Assembly (NCBI GenBank): GCA_036023115.1
Contig: JAYKKT010000074.1
Location: 7,704,001-7,768,000, forward strand
Direction: 5' to 3'
Length of the DNA stretch: 64,000 nucleotides
Origin: Brasenia schreberi
Taxonomy: Eukaryota; Streptophyta; Magnoliopsida; Nymphaeales; Cabombaceae
Shown: piece after piece, positions 22,401 through 31,400 of the stretch
Layout of the letters: each line of letters begins with the position of its first letter
How positions within the stretch are numbered: the stretch's first letter is position 1
Position numbers and translations under genes: made by a program
The notes under the pieces: generated by a model
Databases searched by the model: none
Told to the model about the DNA's origin: nothing
Seen by the model: only the letters and a program-made list of their open reading frames with translations

Positions 22401-25400
22401 TTCATCGCCTATCGGTCCATCCATCTGCCATGATAGTGCATTATGTTTCCTTCCACGATTGTCTCAAAGTCGAACAATATTGCTGCACTTCAATCACGGT
22501 ATGATCTAATATTTTCCCTCTCAACTTCTGATAAGAGGGCATCCTGTATCCTGGACCAATGTTAGCAATTGCATCTGCCATTGCTTGAAAATAAAAACTT
22601 TTTGCTGCATTAAATGGAATGCATGCATCATAAAACCATCTGCCCACTGCAAGGTCTGCTTGATCATGCAGTTGTTCTGAAGCCATAGCAGCACGAATTC
22701 TTGGCTGAGCACCAAGTGTAGTGGAAGGAGGAAAGAACGAATGTATGCTAGAAAAAGAAGCTCTTTCTCTACTCCTTCCTGAACTTCCTCTTCTGCCACC
22801 TCCAAAGTCTTCAGTTGCAACCCTCTTTCTCCTACTAGGTGCTTGCGAACTGCTACTACCAATATATGTTCTAGCATCTGAAGGCAAACTATCAGTGAAT
22901 CCAACTCCAGTGGCAGTAGCATCATCAGTTTCTTCACACATCTGGAAATCATCCTTTTGTTGTCTCCTTTCCTGTATGCTCTCAATCATCTGCAAGTATT
23001 GCCATTTAATACCTTCTGGCACACTTCTAACTCTGCCTGTGCATGGAGCAACTTCTTTCCTGGTTCCTGCTAGGTGGTGTTTCAACCTTAAAATTCCACC
23101 ACTAATCACCTTTTCACAAAATAAACATATGATTTTTAACCTTGAACCCTCAACTGGTATACCCCACTGCCATGCCGGATCATCAGACTTTGAATGAGAG
23201 TCTCTACTACCCCTTCCTGCCATCTCGATGGAGTACTTTAATTCAAACAAAAATCTGAAAATAAAAGCACTTCGTAAATCCCCCAATCTTCAAATAACAC
23301 TCAAATCGAGTGTCTCCCACTTCATGAATGCAATAAAAATCGTATACACACACACTTAATAACTTCATATTTTGTCATTAAAAAAAAAACCAAAATAACA
23401 CAAAAAACAATAAATATAAAGGAAAAAAATGGAAAAAATATTAAAAATATACTAAAATCCGAGTTTGGAGGCTTGCACGAACACTGTAGGGCACGATTTT
23501 GGAGCTTTAAACACTAAGGAGGCGAAAACCGGCTCTTAGGGAGCTTGAGGAACCCAAGAGAAAAGAGGAAACCCACGACAGTCGGCCCAGGACCCTTTAT
23601 AAGGTTCCCAAGGCTTATCGTACGTACGATACGGGTGATACGGGCCGTATCGCACGATACGGTGCGATTCACCCGCACCTGCTACACGGGGCCTGTATCG
23701 TATCGTGGTGCGTATCACACCGTATCGTACGGACAACACTGGTTTCAGTCCGTAGATAGCTTTATTAAGTTTGCAAATAATACCTTCTTTAAATTTACCG
23801 CTCAATCGTGGAGGTAGTTCCATGAAGACCTCTTCATGTAAGTGTCCATGTAGGAATGCATTCTTTACATCTAGTTGCTATAGATCCCACATCCCATCCA
23901 AAATTAGTAGCCATACTGAGAAGTGCTCTTATTGATGTAAGCTTTGCTATAGGTGCAAATGTTTCATTGTAGTCAATCCCATATGATTGACTATAGCCCT
24001 TAGCAACCAATCTTGCTTTATATCTTTCAATTGTGTCATATGCTTTATACTTAATGGTGAAAATCCATTTACATCCCACTATATTTCTGTTATGGGAAAA
24101 TTCTGAAATTATCCAGGTATTGTTCTTGGCTAGTGCATCCAATTCTGATTTTATTGCTGCCCTCCATGATGGATATTTGGTGGCCTCTTCAAAACTTGAG
24201 GGAATGACATTCTGATCACAATTTGCAACAAAAGTTTGATAGTATGCAGATGTATTAGCAAATGAAACATAATTAGAGATAGGATACATTACACAAGTTC
24301 TCTTTTCTTTTCGATATGCTATAGGTACTTCCAAGTCTTCTTCCATTCCTGGTTGTGGATCTGAATTAAGGGAATAATCTTTGGTTTTCGTAGTCTATGA
24401 AGTCTCCTCCTGATAATGAACCACTTTTCTTGGTCCTCTCTTATATACTGTAATTTGATCTGATTCAACATCTTCTCTGTTTTGTTCACTAGAATTTCAG
24501 TATCCCTGGGAGCTAAGGGAAAAACATTAGAAGAGTTGTTTTGAATAGAGGACCACTCCCCTTGGAAGGATAATAGGGAGATGATTCACAAAATATGACA
24601 TCCATGGATACATACATTTTCTTTTGAATTGAGTCATAACATTTATAACCTTTTTTTTGTTTGGGAATAGCCCACAAAAATACACTTTAGACCCTCTCGA
24701 TCTAATTTTCCCCCGTTTCGGAATTCATGGACATGGACAAAGGTCAGACGTACCAAAAATTTAGGAATAAGGTTATTTGTGGGTCTTTAGGTTTGGATAG
24801 AAGGATGAGAGGATGTCCATAGGACTCTTGAAGTCCAAAATTCAAGCAGGTATAACTGCTTATAAGCACGGGTCATGTTGTAAGGACAGCTTCTCCCCAA
24901 AAAGTTTTAGGAACATATATGGTTTTGAAATAAGAGGGTTCTGTGTGTCTTTTCAAGAAGGTACCCATATTCTTCCTTTCAGCCATACCCCATTTTGTCG
25001 TGGGGTCTTAACACATGATTGATTCATGGACAATTCCCTCTTTTTGGAAAAAAGGAATGTGAAAGTGTTTGATTGAAGTGATCACCTTAGCATTATCTCG
25101 GCCCTAAGGCCTTTTTGATACTCGACACCAAATTGATTTTTTATCACGGAGCGTAAATCGGGAAAAATGGTACTAACATCGACTTCTATGTTTAAGTAAG
25201 AAGTCAAGTGACACAAGTACAATCATCAATAAAGGTCACAAACCAAATGAGCACCAGACACACGAAGGAACATGACTGGGACCCCATATGTCAGAATGTA
25301 GAAGTTCAAAAGGATGTGATCATCTAGACTCACTTGGAGGATAAGGTACTCTTTGGTGTTTTCCAAGTTGATACACCTCACACTCAAATAGAGTTTTATT

Positions 25401-28400
25401 AGACTCGACTTTCAAATTAGGAAAAACATAATGAAGCTTAGACACTGGTAAGCGACCTAAACATCTATGACAAAGGTGAGTCTCCACATCTTGAATAGTT
25501 GCTACCGAAGCAGAATGGTGTGACATATCTTGTAGAATATATAATCCTCTGCAAAGACTACCACGACGAAAGATTTTCCCTATCTTCAGATCCTGAAAAG
25601 AACAACCAAAGGGATTAAATGTCACACTACAATTCAATGTACGTGTTAAGGCACTGACTGAGAGGAGATTTATAGGAAAGCTAGGAACATGATAAACTGA
25701 CTGTAAATATATGAGATATGTAGGTACACATCCCTGTCCAACCATATAAAAGATTGATCCATCAGCCAACTTAATTTGCTCCCTATTTTTAAGTAGACGA
25801 TATTCTGAAAAGTATGAAGTTTCTCTAACCATATGATTTGTAGCCCCAGAATCAATAATTCAAATTTTTGAGTGGAAAGGTGAAAATGGTTTACCCTTAA
25901 CTATGTGTGTAGCATGGGCTAAGGTAGCCTAAGAAGTAAAAGCATTCTGATTTTCTGATAATTTTGTTTCTAAGCCTTCAATTCTCTTAATGAGTGTTTG
26001 AATATCATCTGTAATTGACATGGATCCATCAACAATATTAACTGAATTATTTCTTGGTCGGTGGAAGTCTGGACGCCCATGTAGTTCCCAACAATTTTTT
26101 TTCGAGTGCCGATGTTTTCCATAGTGAGAGCAAATAATTTTATTCTTCTCATTAGAGTAGGAACGACCTCTGCCATGGCCTCTATTGTGTTGACCACATC
26201 TTTCACGATAATATGAAGTTTCTCCTCTATTTTGGAAGGCATGTTGTTCTGTGGTATTACTGTTGTTCTTCTCTAAATTCCTGCGATCTTCTTCATGAAT
26301 GAGTAAGGAGTACACCATACTAAGAGATGGAAGTTCATCTCTGCCCAGAATGTTGATCTTGAAAGTCTGAAATACAGGATTCACTCCCCATAGTAGGTTA
26401 AACACTTTTTTCTTTTCATTTTCTAAATTTCTTTCTATATAACATGATGAACATTTGATATTGGTATAAAAAAGATGTTCATCCCATAATCCTCTAAGAT
26501 CAGCATAAAACTCACTAATAGAGCGATTTTCGTGTCTACACTTTCTTATTTTTTACAAGGTTTCATATTCTTTTGCTACATTTTCTTTTTTGGAATAGGC
26601 TTCTGAAATTGCACTCCAGATTTCATGTGCTGAGTTAAGAAACATAAAAGTCTTTGCTATTGTTGGAATCATGGATTGAAGTAATCAGGATGAAATCAGC
26701 GCATCTTCTCTACGCCAACTGATATAATTTACGTCATGTTGTACTGGGCATGGTATTTGTCCTATAAGATGAGCCCATCTCCTCCTTGCTATTACTGTCA
26801 ATTCTACTTACCTTAATCATTCTAAGTAATTTCTGCCATCCAGTTTTGTGGATGTGATTTGAAAACTATCCACTTTGTCGTTGATGGGCTGTTCATTGAT
26901 TTTATAGGAGGATTCAATACATTTTCCTTTATTTGCCATTTGTATTGAATGTTTATAGACTGCTCCAATACTCTATGTATCACCTTTTTACTTCCTCAAG
27001 ATTTATCTCTGGTAATATGAAATACGGCTGATTCCTTGTCTTAACAATTCATCATCATCATGGCTTCAACAATGAATAAGAAATAATAATTCTTGCCTCT
27101 CAACAACTATTAAACAGCAAAGAAATAAAACCAGCAGCTACAACATATCAAGGAAAATGGATTTGGCGACTCGCATCAGTGACTCTGATTCCCTGGACAT
27201 ATCTGAATGGGAGTGTGCCGAAGAAACCAACAAGCGAATCCCAGCTGGAAGAAGACAATGATCAAGTACCGATCTTTTCGTAACAGAGAGAAGCACAAAA
27301 TCTTCTCTCAGCACACATTCAACAATCTCTTCAAGCAACCTGATATGTCTGACAATCCTTTCCAGAAGAACTCAATATTATCTTTCAGTTTTGACAACAA
27401 TTCAAGATTTTCCTCCAAATCACTAATAGAAGTTATTGCAGCAGTGGCCAGATAAGGAGGCAATGATGCATAAAATACATAACTTGAACGGCCGAGACAA
27501 AACTTGTGCAGTCACCCACGTCCTCTTGCGAAAAACTCGTCAATGTAGGATCTTATACCACGAAATAAAACAATCAAATAAAGTAGAACTTACAAACTTG
27601 GTGCAGATTGGAGACAAACCATCCAATCTGCAACTCGACTCCAAGAGGGTCACATGCGGCTGTTCTCTTTTTTTTCTGCACTAATTAATCTTAAACCCTA
27701 GTGTCTTATTTATAATGATGTTTTAACTTGAAAGACTAAAATACCCTTATTACTGATTACTTATTACATTTGTAATATAAGCAAACACGTGTTATTTCTT
27801 TAACAACAGATAACACTAAAAATACGGAAACAGTATGTCCTACACATTTACAAATATGAATATAAAAACAACAAATTCTAGTAACCACATTTGCATAAAT
27901 AGATTTCTAAAATTCACACCATTTTTAATGTTAAACTTTAACTAATATAGTCATTGTCATTGTCATTGTCAGATTATCAACTTGACTAAAGTATTACAGA
28001 TACAAACAACAACAACTAAGCCTTTTCCCATACTACACGGAGTCGGCTACATGGATTCTTTGTTTCCACAAAGCCCTATCATGTGTTATGTTAGCAGTTA
28101 ACTCAAAATAAGCTAGATCATTCTTTATTGTTTCTTTCCAACACATTTGTAGTTGTCCTCTACCTCTTTTAATACTTTCCAAATTTAGTTTTTCATACCT
28201 TCTTACAGGTTCTTCTTTTGATCTTCTGTCTATATGTCCAAACCATCTTAAATGATATTCTCTCATTTTATCCTCTATTGTTGCCACTCCTAATTTGTTT
28301 TTAATAACCTCATTATGTATACGGTCTTTTCTTGTATGACCACTCATCCATCTCAACATCTTTTGTACATAACCATAAAACATGGCAGGCCTAATTGTTG

Positions 28401-31400
28401 CACTATAATATTTACCTTTTTAACTTTAATGGTATCTTCTTATCATAAAGAATACCTGATGCTCCTCTCCATTTTAACCAACCAGCGTTAATTTTTCCTT
28501 AGACTCCTCCACTAACATAATGTCACGTGCAAATAACATACACCAAGGTACTTCATCTTTAATATGTTTTGTTAACTCATCACTCACCATTATAAATAAG
28601 TATGGACTTAAAGTTGATCCCTTATGTAACCCAATATTAACTTCAAAGAATGTCATTCCTTCATGAGTCCTCACACGTGTTTACCATCGTACATGTCTCT
28701 TATAAGGTTAATGTATGTCAATGGGATCAGTGTTGTCTGATGCGTATCGTATCGCATATCGCTAAACTCCACGATACGGGCATATCGTATCATAGCGTAT
28801 CGTATCACGTATCGCTAGACTCCATGATACGGGAATATCATATCATAGCGTATCGTATCGTATTGTATTTTAATATTAAAAAAATAGAAAAATATTAAAA
28901 ATCAAGAAAAATTAGTAAAAATCCAAAAAAAAATCAGAAAAAATAGGAAAAATCTGGTAATTGCTTTGAATTTATATAATGCAAAGTTTAGTACATATTG
29001 AGCATTCAACATTGAACAATTGCATCCAAATTTACATATTTTGAAGCAAAAAATGAAATACATATGCATTTTACATATTTTAATCAGGATCATCAACTAA
29101 ATAATCTTAATCTTCTCCTTGTTGAAGATCCTCATCCTCATTATCACCACCTTCTGCTTGAAATTCAAAATCTTCATCTCCTTCATGATGTTGTTGCAAC
29201 TTGCAATCCTTTCAAATTAATCCATGCAATGTCTTCTTTGGTAAGGAGTGCATTTTCTTCGTTATCTTCCATAATCCACTCTTCTAATATATCAAAATTA
29301 ACAAATTGCTATCTTTGTATATGTAGTTGTCATATTTGTTAATTTTTATATGTGAGCAAAACAATGAGCTCCATTTCTTTGATTATAGAGTCTATGACAC
29401 CTCATTGATGTGATATTGTTACTTGATGATATCCTCTTTTTCTCTTACTGGAGACTAGCTTTTTAACTAATGCTTGAGCTCCATTTCTCTCTTCACAGAT
29501 TGAGTTAAGCTTCACACATGCTGATCATGTTCAACTCAATGAAAGTCATGTAAGGTGAACCCTAAAATAGTGAAGTTGTGAAATGCCCACTCAATGAATC
29601 GAGACAACGAAATTGTTCTTCATTGTTTGTGATTTCATGAAATTAGAAACTGGTAGCACAAATATACCTAAAAGTTGGCAACAGAAAGGGAAATGATTTT
29701 GTCATAATTTTTATTTGTTCATAAATTATTCTTATTCAATAAAATTATTATAAACTAACCCGAATTTACATATTACATACACAACTTGCAATCCCAAACA
29801 AGCATATTGGAGGATGCCTTGGAGAGAAGTGAAGAAAGGCGAAGAGAGGCCAGAAACCTGCAAAAAAAAATTGAAAAAAATTGAAAAAAAAAATTGGTCG
29901 TATCGTGCGATATAGGCCCGTATCGATACGGGGCGATAAATGCTCATTTGCGATATATATGGGTAGATACGGAGCGATACGGATAACACTGAATGGGATA
30001 CCTATTTTTTTCCAAAGTTCTCCAAAAAAACCTCCCTCAGTACCCTATTGTAAGGTTTTTACTAATCAATAAACATCATGTGAAGGTCTTTCTTTTTTGC
30101 TCTAAAATGTTCCATAAGACTTCTCAAAAGGTGAATCGCTTCAACAGTAGATCTGCCTAGCATGAATCCAAATTGGTTCTTTGTTGTACTTGATACTTGT
30201 CTTAACCTACGTTCGATAATTCTTTCCCACAATTTCATAGTATGGCTCATTAACTTGATACCTTGATAATTTGCACAATTCTGAATGTCTCCCTTGTTCT
30301 TATATATGGGTATAAGTGTACTTGCTCTCCATTCTCCGGGCATCTTTTGGTTTCTCCATATTTCATTAAATAGTCTTGGGAGCCAAGTGCTTCCTATTTC
30401 TCCTGGTATTTTCCAAACTTCTATAGGAATATTGTCTGGTCCTACCGATTTACCACCCTTCATATGTTTAAGAGCCTCTTTGACTTCATTCTTTTGAATA
30501 CGTCAGTAGAAATTGTGGTTTATATACTTTTCTGATTTGACTAACTCTCCTAAGCTAATACTAATATCTTTATTTTCATTAAAAAACTTATAAAAATTGG
30601 TTTTTCATCTATTTCTTATATCATCATTTGCCACTAGAATTTTTTTATCCTCGTCCTTAATGCATTTAACATAATTAAGATCTTTAGTTTTCTTATCTCT
30701 AACCCTAGCTATCCTAAAAATATTGTTGTTTCATATGCCATCAAGAAATAAAGCATATATGTCCCTTATATGTAAACAGAAGAACTGAAGAACGAATGAA
30801 TAAGAAAAAGAGGCATAAGTAGTAAATAGAGAAGTAAAAAGAAGAAAAGAGAGGAGAAGAAGAGTAAGAGGAAAGAGAAGTGAACATACAGAGAGAAGAA
30901 GAGGAGGGGAAGGAAATATCAAAATAAAGGAGGATAAGAACAAGAAAAAGAGAGGAAATGCCTCTCACTAGAAAGTGCTGGAAACCCGTCATAGATTTTG
31001 CGGGTGATGAGACACGTCAAAGGCCCAAATAGCTGATTGCTAGTATTTCAGCCAAGACATTCCACAATTCATGACTCACAACCTTCTGTGGTGCCCAACA
31101 CTTGACACAGTGTTTACCCTTTTGTCAGCACTGCATCAATTTAAATTTTAAAAAAAAAATATTTTAAAGTTAAGGGGATAAATAGCCACCACCTTCCATT
31201 TAGACATCGTTTGACGCAAACCTCTTGGTCTCTCTAGACAACATGGATTATTGCCCTGATATACTATTTAAGCGGTTCTAGACTTGGTAAAAACATAATC
31301 CCTTTCTTTTATTAAATAAACGGTATTCAAGTGGTAAGGCTGAACAAATAAAAGATTTTCTTAGTTCTGGAACTTGGTGTTAGTTAACCTGGTTTAGTTT

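Larger units (their letters stand above)
20077..26405 (-). pseudogene. Copia-A gag-pol, broken and interrupted
   Basis: Read on the minus strand. Gag is near 25929-26405, with a zinc knuckle [14 protein letters not shown] that has lost its second Cys. Pre-integrase and integrase lie at 24600-25832. Reverse transcriptase starts around 24346 ([37 protein letters not shown]), is broken after AIYGLK by the hAT at 23741, and resumes at 20387 ([14 protein letters not shown]). The catalytic [11 protein letters not shown] follows near 20240. RNase H remnants run to 19330. Several stops and frameshifts; not functional. Confidence 0.85.
19068..27805 (-). mobile_element. Copia-A: Ty1/copia retrotransposon with nested hAT
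   Basis: Two LTRs of about 246 bp (19068-19313 and 27561-27805) begin TGTTAAAGAAATAACACG on the minus strand. A polypurine tract (AAGGGGGAG) abuts the left LTR and a primer-binding site TGGTATAAGATCC abuts the right one. Target duplication is ACGGA/ACAGA (4 of 5). Between them, read right to left, lie gag, integrase, reverse transcriptase and RNase H: the Ty1/copia order. The reverse transcriptase is cut by a 3.3-kb hAT. All coding parts carry stops or frameshifts. It sits in intron 2 of the DHHC gene, antisense to it. Confidence 0.92.
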
